DNA of 64,000 nt from Shewanella sp. VB17 (GCF_013248905.1 NZ_JABRVS010000001.1:434001-498000); one strand, 5' to 3'. Positions 25,445 through 35,077 are shown, counted from the first letter of the stretch. Translations and numbers: made by a program. The notes: generated from the letters alone by a model not told the origin.

Positions 25445-25473
25445 AAAAAAAAGGTGGCAAAACCACCTTTTTT
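25445..25473 (-). terminator. Rho-independent terminator of the cytochrome c4 gene
   Basis: The minus strand reads AAAGGTGG-TTTTG-CCACCTTT followed by T residues, 13 bases after the stop. The A-run on the other arm could make it bidirectional. Confidence 0.75.
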
Positions 25474-25486
25474 AGATGACTAAAAC

Positions 25487-26107
25487 TTACTTAAGGCTTG
25501 ATATATATTTAGATAATGCTTCTATATCTTCAGCAGCCAATTTACTCGCTACATCTTGCATCATACCGTTTAAATCATTGTTACGACTTGTATCATGAAA
25601 TTTATTTAACTGGATCTTTATATAGTTTGCATGTTGACCGCCGATAGTCGGAAAACCTGCTAATTCAGAACCTGCACCTTCGGGTCCATGACAAGCAATA
25701 CAGGCAGTGATGCCACGAGCGACATCACCGCTCTTGTATAGTTGTTCTCCTAATTTTGGAATATCGGTTACTTCGACTTGAGTTTGAGCCTGTGAAGCGT
25801 AAAATGCCGCGACATCTTTAACATCTTGTTCGCTAAGCATCATAGCCATTCCACCCATGATGGGATCGTTACGGCCTTCTTTACCACCTGTTTGAGCTGC
25901 ACTTTTAAAATCGTGTAACTGCTTTTCAAGATAAGTGGCGTGTTGTCCTGCAAGTTTAGGGTACATATCTATCATGCTGTTACCATCAACACCGTGACAG
26001 GCTGAACAAACTATGGCTTTAGTTTTTCCGGTTTCAGCATTACCTTCAGCCATAGTAGGTGAAGAAATAAAGGCTAAAACAGATAGCGTAAGAGCTAACT
26101 TTTTCAT
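25487..26107 (-). CDS. Dihaem cytochrome c4
   Basis: 206 residues. The signal peptide is cleaved near SPTMA-EG. Two class I cytochrome domains carry haem motifs CSACH (34-38) and CIACH (about 136-140). Distal ligand regions are MYPKLAGQHATYLEKQL with GGMAMMLSEQD, and FPTIGGQHANYIKIQL with LNGMMQDVASKL. Cytochrome c4 shuttles electrons in the periplasm to terminal oxidases such as cbb3. In Shewanella and Pseudomonas it lies next to engB, as here, on the opposite strand. Confidence 0.93.
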   Translation of the reverse strand: MKKLALTLSVLAFISSPTMAEGNAETGKTKAIVCSACHGVDGNSMIDMYPKLAGQHATYLEKQLHDFKSAAQTGGKEGRNDPIMGGMAMMLSEQDVKDVAAFYASQAQTQVEVTDIPKLGEQLYKSGDVARGITACIACHGPEGAGSELAGFPTIGGQHANYIKIQLNKFHDTSRNNDLNGMMQDVASKLAAEDIEALSKYISSLK

Positions 26108-26275
26108 GGCGTTCCAACTTATTGTTAAAATTTTTGTCCTGAGCTTACTAGCATAGCTCGCAAGCGTGATAAAATGTACTTAATGTGATCGAAGTAATAT
26201 TTTACACGAAATTGTAAAAATGTAAGCAACTCTTCGGTATTTAACGTGCAAAAAATTATATTTTTGGAGTCGGTA

Positions 26276-26947
26276 GTGACTGAATCTCGTATGGATTTTC
26301 GTAAAGCAAAGTTTTTAATTAGTGCTCCTGATATTGCACACCTTAACCAGTATTTACCCGGGGATGCAGGGGTTGAAATCGCGTTTGCAGGTCGCTCAAA
26401 TGCGGGTAAATCGAGTGCTTTAAACATGTTAACAGACCAAAAAGGATTGGCTCGAACCAGTAAAACACCGGGAAGAACACAATTAATTAATGTGTTTGAG
26501 TTAGATGAGCATCGTCGATTGGTGGATCTACCTGGTTATGGTTTTGCTCAAGTACCTTTGGCATTAAAGAAAAAATGGCAACATGCATTAGGTGAGTATT
26601 TACAGGAGCGTCAATGTTTGGCTGGTGTCGTAGTATTGATGGATATTAGGCACCCGCTTAAAGATCTCGACATGCAGATGATAGAATGGGCCGTTGAAAG
26701 TGAAATTCCTGTCCTTGCTCTGCTAACTAAAGCAGATAAGATGAAGCAAAGTGAGCGAATGAAAATGATTAACGAGGTGAGAAAGCACCTAGGTGATTAT
26801 GATGCTCGAGTTAAAGTTGAGGCTTTCTCATCGCTAAAAGGGTTAGGTAAACCTAAGGTTCTAAGTATTTTGAATGAATGGTGCCAACCGCAGTGGTTAT
26901 TGGATGCGATTGTGGCAGCCGAAGAAGAGCAAGGTGAGAGTGAATAA
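26276..26947 (+). CDS. engB: Ribosome biogenesis GTPase EngB (YihA)
   Basis: About 223 residues from GTG 26276, ten bases after TTGGAG. The frame begins at ATG 26246 but the extra ten residues have no counterpart in the family. The GTPase motifs are G1 GRSNAGKSS, G2 SKTPGRTQ, G3 DLPGYGF, G4 TKAD and G5 FSSLKG. EngB assists late 50S assembly. The usual length is 205-220. It is divergent from cytochrome c4 and followed by a strong terminator. Confidence 0.93.
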   Translation: MTESRMDFRKAKFLISAPDIAHLNQYLPGDAGVEIAFAGRSNAGKSSALNMLTDQKGLARTSKTPGRTQLINVFELDEHRRLVDLPGYGFAQVPLALKKKWQHALGEYLQERQCLAGVVVLMDIRHPLKDLDMQMIEWAVESEIPVLALLTKADKMKQSERMKMINEVRKHLGDYDARVKVEAFSSLKGLGKPKVLSILNEWCQPQWLLDAIVAAEEEQGESE

Positions 26948-26964
26948 ACGTTAGAATTAAGTAG

Positions 26965-27008
26965 AGAAAGCCCTCGTTTCATAAAAATGAAATTGGGGCT
27001 TTTTTTTG
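26965..27008 (+). terminator. Rho-independent terminator of engB
   Basis: AAAGCCC ... GGGGCTTTTTTTT with an internal TTTCAT/ATGAAA extension of the stem; ends in T8. It is located 20 bases after the stop. Confidence 0.85.
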
Positions 27009-27105
27009 CCTGACAGATCCAAGTCTTAAAAGTCCAAGTAAGAAAAAATGTAGTGAAAAAGGGTAACAGACTTAACTCATGGGGCGTAATTTGAGTCTTT
27101 TCGGT

Positions 27106-27205
27106 AAAAAAATAGCCGATGGGAAGACCATCGGCTCAATCAGCTTTATTGGGGAAAGCTAAATTTAACAAGACTTAATTTGTACCAAGCTAAGTTACTT
27201 GACAC
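27106..27205 (-). ncRNA. Putative additional sRNA downstream of Spot 42
   Basis: A near-perfect minus-strand terminator (AGCCGATGG ... CCATCGGCT then ATTTTTTT, 27106-27135) lies where no gene ends, because spf has its own terminator at 27274. Upstream on that strand TTGAGC (27234-27239) and TATGAA (27212-27217) are 16 bases apart, predicting a transcript of about 100 nt. No ORF with a start is seen in it. The homologue is unknown to me. Confidence 0.45.
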
Positions 27206-27273
27206 TCAATATTCATAACATACAGTGAAAGGAGCTCAATTTAAAGTAAAGACTCTAAAATAAAGCCTAGATG

Positions 27274-27384
27274 AAAAAAAGCCCCAGTAAACAATGTTAC
27301 TGAGGCGCCATTATTTGGCTATTCACTATCATGAGTGAATGAAAAAGGTCTGAAAAATAGAACATCTTAACCTCTGTACCCTAC
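27274..27384 (-). ncRNA. spf: Spot 42 sRNA
   Basis: The minus strand opens with GTAGGGTACAGAGG and continues AAGATGTTCTAT, CAGACCTTTT, the same conserved 5' third as E. coli Spot 42. It ends in a GCCTCAGTAA/TTACTGGGGC stem with a T7 tail. The length of 111 nt agrees with 109 in E. coli. The location downstream of polA and before engB is the conserved one. Spot 42 is an Hfq-dependent repressor of secondary carbon-source genes. Confidence 0.95.
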
Positions 27385-27446
27385 GCAGAGAACAATACCC
27401 TATTGACCATAATATAGAAAACTGTTTTTCCATAAAGCTGTAATAA

Positions 27447-27462
27447 TGTGACATAGATCTAG
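27447..27462 (+). promoter_or_regulatory. CRP-like half-conserved site upstream of spf
   Basis: TGTGACATAGATCTAG fits TGTGA-N6-TCACA in one full half and two bases of the other. It is centred about 70 bases upstream of the spf start. In E. coli spf is repressed by cAMP-CRP; here this is only suggestive. A -10-like TATTGT precedes the RNA start. Confidence 0.3.
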
Positions 27463-27610
27463 TCTTTTAAGGTTTTTTTGTTCATTAAAATGCTATTTTA
27501 CTGTTTTTATCAATTTATTTTGTATAAATAATATATTTTGATCTTATTATTACATTTGTACTCAAGCTAACTTTCGACATGCAGCATGTGTATAAGCCCG
27601 TTATAGGATA

Positions 27611-30367
27611 TTAATGAGCTTGCTCCCAGTTGTCTCCTATGCCAGCTTCTGCCAAGAGTTCAACATCCAAGCTGACTGCATCAGCCATCATTTGGCACAC
27701 TTTCAGCTGCAATGCTTCAGCTTTATCACTGTCGACCTCAAATACTAATTCATCATGCACTTGCATGATCATGATGATTTCACCTTGGGTCTCAGATTCA
27801 ATCCATTTGTCGATATTAATCATCGCTTTCTTGATGATATCTGCTGCAGTTCCCTGCATGGGGGCGTTGATGGCGGCGCGTTCAGCGGCTTGTCGTCGCA
27901 TCGCGTTTCTATCTTTTATGGCGGGGAGATAGAGCCTGCGGCCGTAGAGAGTAGAGACGTAGCCAAGCTCTGCAGCTTCAGCTCGGGTGTCTTCCATATA
28001 TTTGAGTACACCAGGGTAACGTGCAAAGTAGGTATCTATATATTTTTGTGCTTCAACGCGTGGAATATCGAGTTGACGTGCCAAGCCAAACGCAGACATA
28101 CCATAAATTAAACCGAAATTGACGGCCTTAGCTCGACGTCTTTGCTCTGTTGTGACTTCGCTGAAATCGACATCGAATACTTCGGCAGCCGTCGCTTTAT
28201 GGATATCTTTACCTTCAGCGAAAGCGGTTAATAGCCCGCTATCTTGTGATAGGTGTGCCATGATCCTTAATTCAATTTGAGAGTAATCAGCGGCGAGTAT
28301 TTTTTTGCCCTCTTGGGCGATGAAAGCGTGACGAATACGCCGTCCTTCTTCGGTACGAATTGGGATGTTTTGTAGGTTAGGCTCACTAGAAGATAAACGA
28401 CCGGTTGCGGCATTAGCTTGATGATAACTGGTATGCACCCGACCCGTTTTAGCATTGACCATGAGTGGTAGCTTGTCGGTGTATGTGCTTTTGAGTTTAG
28501 CTAAACTTCGATGCTGTAAGATTATCTTAGGTAGAGGATAATCCAGTGCGAGTTCGACGAGTACTTCTTCGGCAGTGGAGGGGGCTCCTTTAGGGGTTTT
28601 TTTAATAATGGGATAACCTAATTTTTCAAAAAAGAGTACTTGTAGTTGCTTTGGTGAGCTTAAGTTAAAAATCTCTCCTGCGATCTCAAACGCATCTTGT
28701 TCAAGTTTGTCAATGGATATGGCTATCTCTTCACTTTGTTGAGCTAGCATCATGCTATCAATCAGTACGCCTTGGCGTTCCACTTTTGAGAGTATTTGAA
28801 TGAGAGGTAGCTCGATGTCTGAAAAAACAGCGGCTAAGCTCGGGTCTTTTTGTAATCTAGGCCAAAGGTGTTGATGTAATCTTAAGGTAATATCAGCGTC
28901 TTCAGCGGCATAGGGTGCAGCCGTTTCCAATGGGATCTGGTTGAAGGTTATTTGTTTTACTCCCTTACCAGCGATATCCTCGAAAGCAATATTTTTATGG
29001 CCTAAGTACTTCAGTGCTAAATCGTCCATGTTGTGTTTGGAGGCGACTGAGTTAAAGACATAGGATTCGAGCATAGTGTCAAAGGCAACGCCTTGTAACT
29101 TGATACCTACATTGGCAAAAATACTGATGTCATACTTCAGGTTTTGCCCGACTTTCTTTAGCTTTGGATTTTCAAGGAGGGGTTTAAGCTTGCTGATTGC
29201 TTCAGTGAAATCGAGTTGTTCAGGTGCATCAAGATAGTCGTGGGCTAATGGTAGGTAAGCCGCCTTACCGGGTTCAGTAGCAAATGATATACCGACTAAG
29301 TTTGCCACCATGTAATTGAGGCTAGTGGTTTCAGTGTCTATGGCTATCAGTTCAGCTTCAGATAGAATATTTATCCATTTGTCTAATGCTTCATGGGTCA
29401 AAATTGTTTCATATTCAGTGACGATGTCTGGTGTTGAAACTGACTCATCAGCTAGACCGTCAGAATCTGTTGTAGTCGCACCTTTGTTATCTAACACGTC
29501 AGCTAACCAACGTTTAAACTCCATCTCTGCATAATATTTGATGAGCTCATCTTTATTAGCAGGTGTGACGTCAAGTTTTCTCCAATCTTGTTCCATTTCA
29601 ACATCAAGTTTGATCGTAGCAAGTTCATATGAGAGTTTCAGCATATCTCCATGTTCAGCGAGTTTAGCCGGCATGGTTTTCGAGCCTCTGAATCCTAGGG
29701 CTGGAATGTTATCGGGGTTGGCAAGAATGTGTTTGACGCTTCCGGCACCAGTTAGCATGGCAACCGCTGTTTTTTCACCGACACCCGGTAAACCGGGAAT
29801 GTTATCTGCCTTATCACCTTGGAGTGCCAGCAGGTCAATAATCAATTCAGGTCCGACACCGAACTTTTCTGAGACTTCTTCTGGGCCCATGACTGTATTG
29901 GTCATGGTGTTAATTAATGTGACATTAGCGTCGACTAGCTGAGCCATGTCTTTATCGCCTGTACTGATTAATACTGCTCGTCCTGCTTGACTTGCTTGTG
30001 TCGCAATCGTCCCTATGACATCATCCGCTTCGACGCCCGAAATACAAATAAGAGGCAGGCCTAAAGCGCGTATAATATTATGTAATGGCTCTATTTGTGT
30101 CCGTAAATCATCAGGCATTGGCGGACGTTGTGCCTTGTATTCTTGGTACATATCATTACGGAAGGTTTTACCTTTTGCATCGAAAACCACCGCCATCTGG
30201 CTTGGTTTATATTGATTAAGTAAACTACGAAGCATGTTAATCACACCATATACTGCACCAGTGGCTTCGCCTTTCGAGTTTGTTAGGTGGGGAGGAGCGT
30301 AATAGGCTCGATAGAGGTATGAGGAACCATCCACAAGAATTAAGGGGTTTTCGGCAATTTTCGGCAT
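27611..30367 (-). CDS. polA: DNA polymerase I
   Basis: 918 residues, full length. The N-terminal 5'-3' exonuclease has ILVDGSSYLYRAYYA, VVFDAKGKTFR and STGDKDMAQLV. The 3'-5' exonuclease domain has an intact ExoI motif AIDTETTSL near 346, so proofreading is expected. The polymerase domain has motif A DYSQIELRIMAHLS (about 693), motif B RRRAKAVNFGLIYG (about 752) and motif C MQVHDELVFEV (about 870). It performs Okazaki-fragment maturation and repair synthesis. It is transcribed toward spf; no terminator lies directly after the stop, so read-through to the spf terminator is possible. Confidence 0.97.
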   Translation of the reverse strand: MPKIAENPLILVDGSSYLYRAYYAPPHLTNSKGEATGAVYGVINMLRSLLNQYKPSQMAVVFDAKGKTFRNDMYQEYKAQRPPMPDDLRTQIEPLHNIIRALGLPLICISGVEADDVIGTIATQASQAGRAVLISTGDKDMAQLVDANVTLINTMTNTVMGPEEVSEKFGVGPELIIDLLALQGDKADNIPGLPGVGEKTAVAMLTGAGSVKHILANPDNIPALGFRGSKTMPAKLAEHGDMLKLSYELATIKLDVEMEQDWRKLDVTPANKDELIKYYAEMEFKRWLADVLDNKGATTTDSDGLADESVSTPDIVTEYETILTHEALDKWINILSEAELIAIDTETTSLNYMVANLVGISFATEPGKAAYLPLAHDYLDAPEQLDFTEAISKLKPLLENPKLKKVGQNLKYDISIFANVGIKLQGVAFDTMLESYVFNSVASKHNMDDLALKYLGHKNIAFEDIAGKGVKQITFNQIPLETAAPYAAEDADITLRLHQHLWPRLQKDPSLAAVFSDIELPLIQILSKVERQGVLIDSMMLAQQSEEIAISIDKLEQDAFEIAGEIFNLSSPKQLQVLFFEKLGYPIIKKTPKGAPSTAEEVLVELALDYPLPKIILQHRSLAKLKSTYTDKLPLMVNAKTGRVHTSYHQANAATGRLSSSEPNLQNIPIRTEEGRRIRHAFIAQEGKKILAADYSQIELRIMAHLSQDSGLLTAFAEGKDIHKATAAEVFDVDFSEVTTEQRRRAKAVNFGLIYGMSAFGLARQLDIPRVEAQKYIDTYFARYPGVLKYMEDTRAEAAELGYVSTLYGRRLYLPAIKDRNAMRRQAAERAAINAPMQGTAADIIKKAMINIDKWIESETQGEIIMIMQVHDELVFEVDSDKAEALQLKVCQMMADAVSLDVELLAEAGIGDNWEQAH

Positions 30368-30764
30368 AATGAGTATTCGACTTTGGCTTCGAGAGCGGTT
30401 TGGATAGTGGTGCTAGCATGCCATATAAGGTGGTTTTCGGCTATGGGTTTTTATGTAATAGCTTGTGGATAACTCTGTGAGTTAAAAAAATTTATGCAGG
30501 AGAGTGCAATGTATAAAAAATAATTGGACTAATGCTAAGTCATTGATTTAATTTTTTTTAAATTAATTTTGTGAGCTAAGTTTTAATTTCTTAATTTTAT
30601 TTAATTTTGTGGACTTTATTATTTTTGACCTGACAAGAGTCTTTTCTTGTCTAAATAAACAACGCTTGATAGAGTCGATATACTAATCTAGCATGAAAAA
30701 CAAACAGATCAAGCAATTTGTTGTTATTTTGTTAAAATAAAATCGCATATGGAGAAACTTCTTA
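30368..30764. other. Divergent promoter region polA/elbB
   Basis: 397 bases, strongly AT-rich between 30480 and 30740, with no ORF. It should hold promoters for both flanking genes; I see no recognisable operator. Confidence 0.4.
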
Positions 30765-31418
30765 ATGAAAAAAATGGCAGTGTTGTTGAGTGGAGCAGGT
30801 GTTTACGATGGTAGCGAAATCCACGAATCTGTATTAGCGATGTTAGCTCTGTCTAAGTTAGGGGCACAATATCAGTGTTTTGCTCCAAACATTAACCAAA
30901 TGCACGTGGTTAACCATCTGAGTGGTGAAGTCGCAGAAAATGAAAATCGTAATGTTTTAGTCGAGTCTGCGCGGATTGCTCGAGGAGAGATAAAAGTGAC
31001 AGATGAGCTCGATATTTCTCTTTTTGATGGGCTTATTATTCCTGGTGGATTTGGTGCAGCAAAAAACCTGTGCAATTTTGCCACTAAAGGGAGTGATTGT
31101 GAGGTGTCACCTGAAGTGAGTAAGTTTATCACTCAATTTGTCGAGACGAAAAAGCCCATTGGCTTTATTTGTATTGCTCCAATCATGATCCCTAGACTGT
31201 ATGACAAAGGTGCAAGTGGCACGATAGGGGCAGATGTTGAGACAGTCAAAGCATTTAACGCCATGGGCGGCCAACATCAAGAAGCTAATGCACAAGAGAT
31301 TGTTGTTGATGAAGAGAGAAAATTGGTCAGCACGCCTGCCTATATGTTAGCTGGAAGTATTGCTGAGGCCAATATTGGTATTGAAAAATTAGTTAAAAAA
31401 GTGCTTGAAATGGCCTAA
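30765..31418 (+). CDS. elbB: ElbB, DJ-1/PfpI-like isoprenoid biosynthesis protein
   Basis: 217 residues. The DJ-1/class I glutamine amidotransferase-like fold shows MAVLLSGAGVYDGSEIHE at the start, FDGLIIPGGFGAAKNLCNFA and the nucleophile elbow FICIAPIMIPRL. ElbB of E. coli has weak glyoxalase activity and was linked to isoprenoid yield; its true role is not settled. The length is as in E. coli (217). It is preceded by a GGAG box 12 bases upstream and followed by a bidirectional terminator shared with glpG. Confidence 0.9.
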   Translation: MKKMAVLLSGAGVYDGSEIHESVLAMLALSKLGAQYQCFAPNINQMHVVNHLSGEVAENENRNVLVESARIARGEIKVTDELDISLFDGLIIPGGFGAAKNLCNFATKGSDCEVSPEVSKFITQFVETKKPIGFICIAPIMIPRLYDKGASGTIGADVETVKAFNAMGGQHQEANAQEIVVDEERKLVSTPAYMLAGSIAEANIGIEKLVKKVLEMA

Positions 31419-31444
31419 CAGAAAAACTGATTTACGTCTGAACT

Positions 31445-31475
31445 AAGCCATGAGGGTTACCCCTCTTGGCTTTAT
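31445..31475. terminator. Bidirectional terminator between elbB and glpG
   Basis: AAGCCA-TGAGGGTTACCCCTCT-TGGCTT forms nested stems (AAGCCA/TGGCTT and GAGGG/CCCTC) between two convergent genes. Confidence 0.65.
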
Positions 31476-31486
31476 AGCAATTTAAG

Positions 31487-32329
31487 CTACTCTTGTTCTC
31501 GCGTTTTACTGTCAATGAATCCTTGAGCAAGCCCGATAACTAATCCTCCTAGATGCGCACCATTGGCAATTGAAAGACCGAACATATCTGTAAAGCCAAA
31601 GACTAGCCATAATAGCATAAAGGCCATGTAAGCCGGTGGTAAGCCTAAGCCTAGTTCTGGGCGTCTAACTCCCATTACCCAAGTGTAAGCGACGACAGCG
31701 TACACTACGCCAGAAAGACCTCCAAAATTAGGTCCACCGATGTAATATTGCAATAGGTTTGGCAAAGTTCCAGCTACAATCAGTAAAATCAGTAAGGGAG
31801 TAATGCCCAATTTATTCTCTATTTTACCTCCTAAGTACCACCACCAGAGTAAATTAAAGATAATATGCAGCGCGGAAAAATGGAGCAAAGTGGGGGTGAA
31901 AATACGCCATATTTGAGTGATGCTTGAGTTAGGTACTGCATTAAAGAAGGAGAGGGCACTATAAATAGGATCGGCAAAACCTACGCTAAAGCCTGCAAAT
32001 ATTAAGACACAGGCAAAGAAGATCGCGAGAGTCAGCGGACCTGCACCTGAAAGAAATTGGGTCAAGAGCTGTAAAGATGGCGTGCCGTAATCTATGTCTG
32101 CTGTAGTATCACCATTGTCCCATGAGGCTTGTAAATATTTACTATCATGAGGATTTTGTATAAATTTTTCGAATTCCATAGCGGCTTTGATACTGTCTTG
32201 ATCTCGGATGACAACCAGGCTGATCCCTTGTGCTGTAGGCACTAGTTTGGATTCGATGTTTTGGCCTTTGAGATAATCAGCCAAGGCTTGCGCTGCTCTT
32301 TTATTAGGCAGCTGACCTATCTCAATCAT
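31487..32329 (-). CDS. glpG: Rhomboid intramembrane serine protease
   Basis: 280 residues. The N-terminal cytoplasmic domain (about 1-75) contains QALADYLKGQNIESKLVP. Six transmembrane helices follow. The WR motif is present (IWRIFTPTLLHFSALHIIFN), with catalytic Ser in GGLSGVVYA (about 206) and catalytic His in NGAHLGGLVIG (about 257), matching E. coli Ser201 and His254. It cleaves membrane-embedded substrates. It lies 129 bases downstream of glpE on the same strand, as in many gammaproteobacteria, but without glpR. Confidence 0.93.
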   Translation of the reverse strand: MIEIGQLPNKRAAQALADYLKGQNIESKLVPTAQGISLVVIRDQDSIKAAMEFEKFIQNPHDSKYLQASWDNGDTTADIDYGTPSLQLLTQFLSGAGPLTLAIFFACVLIFAGFSVGFADPIYSALSFFNAVPNSSITQIWRIFTPTLLHFSALHIIFNLLWWWYLGGKIENKLGITPLLILLIVAGTLPNLLQYYIGGPNFGGLSGVVYAVVAYTWVMGVRRPELGLGLPPAYMAFMLLWLVFGFTDMFGLSIANGAHLGGLVIGLAQGFIDSKTREQE

Positions 32330-32458
32330 AAGGTATCCTTATATCTAGGGGGGGAGGTATGAGCTAGATTAGCATAGATAAAAACAAATATATTATTTTA
32401 ATACAAGGGTTAAGCCTACCCCCTTGTATAAATTAATGACGAATAAATCGCTTATGTT

Positions 32459-32767
32459 TTAAGCCTCTGATTCACGCCAAGCCTGATAGCCGCCGTCTAA
32501 GCTATAGACATTATCAAACCCTTGTTCGACCAAATATTGTGCTGCGCCTTGGCTGCTAATACCATGGTAGCAGACAACAACGACGGGTTTGTCCATATCG
32601 GCATCGGCAATAAAACTGGCAAGATTATCGTTATTTAGATTGACCGAGCCGTTGATATGTGCAGATTCGAAGCTTGCAGCATCACGGATATCTGCGATTT
32701 GGAGATCAGGATCAGTGGCTGACAATTGAATTAGCTGATTAACGCTAAAGTGTTGGAAATTAGACAT
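32459..32767 (-). CDS. glpE: Thiosulfate sulfurtransferase GlpE
   Basis: 102 residues from ATG 32767 (MSNFQHFSVNQL); the frame extends 15 codons upstream without resemblance to the family. It is a single rhodanese domain with IADIRDAASFESAHINGSVN and the active loop VVCYHGISSQGAA, catalytic Cys about 65 as in E. coli. It transfers sulfane sulfur from thiosulfate to cyanide or thioredoxin in the cytosol. It sits between glpG and tdh. Confidence 0.92.
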   Translation of the reverse strand: MSNFQHFSVNQLIQLSATDPDLQIADIRDAASFESAHINGSVNLNNDNLASFIADADMDKPVVVVCYHGISSQGAAQYLVEQGFDNVYSLDGGYQAWRESEA

Positions 32768-32844
32768 AATCTTATTCTGCTTAAATGTTTGAGTGAAAAA
32801 TATAGCAAGCACCTAGCGGTGTAGGCCTTGCTATAATACATCGA

Positions 32845-33870
32845 TTAATCCCAGCTAAGGATAACCTTACCTGATTGACCTGAGCGCATAGCATCAAAGC
32901 CTTGCTGGAAATCATCAATTCGATAATGATGAGTAATGATCGGTGAGATATCGAGCCCTGACTGAATAAGGCTGGCCATCTTATACCAGGTTTCAAACAT
33001 CTCTCGACCGTAAATCCCTTTAATGATAAGACCCTTGAAAATAACTTTACTCCAATCGATGGCCATTTCACCACCGGGAATACCTAACATAGCTATTTTT
33101 CCACCATGGTTCATGCTATCTAACATAGAGTGGAATGCAGTAGGTACTCCTGACATTTCGAGACCGACATCGAAGCCTTCTGTCATGCCTAATTCAGTCA
33201 TGACATCGTTAAGGTTTTCTTTCGCGACATTGACTGCACGTGTTGCGCCCATCTTTTGAGCCAGTTTAAGACGATATTCATTGACGTCAGTAATGACAAC
33301 ATGGCGAGCACCCACGTGACGACATACCGCTGCTGCCATAATACCAATAGGTCCTGCACCTGTTATTAAGACATCTTCACCGACAAGGTCGAAGGAAAGT
33401 GCTGTATGTACTGCGTTACCAAATGGATCGAAGATAGCAGCGAGATCGTCAGAAATATCATCTGGGATCTTAAAGGCATTAAATGCTGGGATCACTAAAT
33501 ATTCAGCAAAAGCACCATCACGATTAACCCCCACTCCAGAAGTATTACGACATAGATGAGTGCGGCCAGCTCGGCAGTTACGGCAGTGGCCACACGTGAT
33601 GTGACCTTCGCCAGAGACTCTATCACCGATTGAAAAACCACGGACTTCCTGACCTATATCGATGACTTCACCGACATATTCATGTCCTACAATCATAGGG
33701 GCTGGAATGGTATCTTGTGCCCATTCGTCCCAGTTGTAGATATGTACATCGGTACCACAGATAGCCGTTTTATGGATTTTAATCAGTAGATCGTTATGGC
33801 CCATCTCCGGCTTTGGAGCATCGACCATCCAGATCCCTGCTTCTGGTTTAAGTTTACTAAGTGCTTTCAT
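32845..33870 (-). CDS. tdh: L-threonine 3-dehydrogenase
   Basis: 341 residues, the E. coli length. It is a zinc medium-chain dehydrogenase, with catalytic-zinc Cys in ICGTDVHIYNWDEW, the HE pair in VGHEYVGEV, four structural-zinc cysteines in CGHCRNCRAGRTHLC and the NAD fold ITGAGPIGIMAA. It oxidises threonine to 2-amino-3-ketobutyrate, which Kbl then cleaves. The start lies ten bases after the kbl stop, so the two form an operon, kbl first. Confidence 0.96.
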   Translation of the reverse strand: MKALSKLKPEAGIWMVDAPKPEMGHNDLLIKIHKTAICGTDVHIYNWDEWAQDTIPAPMIVGHEYVGEVIDIGQEVRGFSIGDRVSGEGHITCGHCRNCRAGRTHLCRNTSGVGVNRDGAFAEYLVIPAFNAFKIPDDISDDLAAIFDPFGNAVHTALSFDLVGEDVLITGAGPIGIMAAAVCRHVGARHVVITDVNEYRLKLAQKMGATRAVNVAKENLNDVMTELGMTEGFDVGLEMSGVPTAFHSMLDSMNHGGKIAMLGIPGGEMAIDWSKVIFKGLIIKGIYGREMFETWYKMASLIQSGLDISPIITHHYRIDDFQQGFDAMRSGQSGKVILSWD

Positions 33871-33880
33871 CGTAGAATTC

Positions 33881-35077
33881 CTAAATGATACTCATCTCTT
33901 TTGCGATTCGCGTAAATGCCTCGATAGCTTTATCTAGCTGATCTTTAGTATGAGCGGCTGACATTTGAGTTCTAATCCGTGCTTGCCCTTTAGGCACGAC
34001 AGGGAATGAGAAGCCAACAACATAGATGTTTTCTTCAAGTAAGCGGCTAGCGAAGTCTCCTGCAAGTTTAGCATCGCCTATCATTACAGGGATAATAGCG
34101 TGGTTTGCACCACCTAATGTAAAACCTGCTGCTGTCATATTTTCCCGGAAATAACGGCTGTTTTCCCATACCGCTTCACGCAGAGCATGGCCTGATTTGA
34201 GCATTTCAAGCACATGAATGGATGCGGTTACTATAGACGGCGCTAAAGAGTTAGAAAATAAATATGGCCGTGAGCGTTGACGTAACCAGTCGACCACTTC
34301 TTTTTTGGCTGAAGTAAATCCACCTGATGCACCACCAAGTGCTTTCCCTAAGGTACCTGTGATGATATCGACACGTTCCATTACCTGACAATGTTCGTGT
34401 GTACCACGGCCGTTGTCACCCACAAAACCCACAGCGTGAGAATCATCGACCATGACGAGGGCGCCATACTGTTCGGCAAGATCACAAACGCCATTGAGAT
34501 TGGCAATCACCCCGTCCATTGAAAATACACCGTCGGTAGCGATCATAATATTACGCGCCCCGGCTTCTTTGGCTGCTTTTAGTTGAGTTTCAAGTTCTGC
34601 CATGTCGTTATTGGCATAGCGAAAACGCTTAGCCTTACATAAACGCACACCATCAATAATAGACGCGTGATTAAGTGAATCAGAAATGATGGCATCTTCA
34701 GCTCCTAATAAGGTTTCAAAAAGTCCAGCATTAGCGTCGAAGCAAGAAGAGTAAAGAATCGTGTCCTCCATGCCTAAAAATTCGCTAAGACCAGCTTCGA
34801 GCTGCTTGTGAATATTTTGAGTACCACAAATAAAGCGAACTGAAGCCATGCCAAAACCATGATTGTTAAGCCCTGCTTGGGCAGCCTTAATGAGTTCAGG
34901 GTGATTGGCTAATCCTAGGTAGTTATTAGCACAGAAGTTGATAACTTCAGTGTCATTTACTTGGATTTTTGTTTGCTGAGGAGAGACGATAATACGCTCA
35001 CTCTTGTATAAGCCTTCGGCTTTAACTTGGGTCAGTTGTTGATTAATTTGGTCGTAGAATGAGGTTTTTGCCACCAA
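33881..35077 (-). CDS. kbl: 2-amino-3-ketobutyrate coenzyme A ligase
   Basis: 398 residues. It is an alpha-oxoamine synthase, with CANNYLGLANHPE, SVRFICGTQNIHKQLE, DDSHAVGFVGDNGRG and the PLP lysine in GTLGKALGGASGG (about 245). It converts 2-amino-3-ketobutyrate and CoA to glycine and acetyl-CoA. It is the first gene of kbl-tdh. A 22-bp tandem duplication sits in its upstream region. Confidence 0.96.
   Translation of the reverse strand: MVAKTSFYDQINQQLTQVKAEGLYKSERIIVSPQQTKIQVNDTEVINFCANNYLGLANHPELIKAAQAGLNNHGFGMASVRFICGTQNIHKQLEAGLSEFLGMEDTILYSSCFDANAGLFETLLGAEDAIISDSLNHASIIDGVRLCKAKRFRYANNDMAELETQLKAAKEAGARNIMIATDGVFSMDGVIANLNGVCDLAEQYGALVMVDDSHAVGFVGDNGRGTHEHCQVMERVDIITGTLGKALGGASGGFTSAKKEVVDWLRQRSRPYLFSNSLAPSIVTASIHVLEMLKSGHALREAVWENSRYFRENMTAAGFTLGGANHAIIPVMIGDAKLAGDFASRLLEENIYVVGFSFPVVPKGQARIRTQMSAAHTKDQLDKAIEAFTRIAKEMSII

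Noticed and set aside
24821..25486. CRISPR or tandem repeat array in the AT-rich interval
   Set aside because: No regular repeats; the pattern is explained by the CsrC-type RNA and AT-rich flanks.
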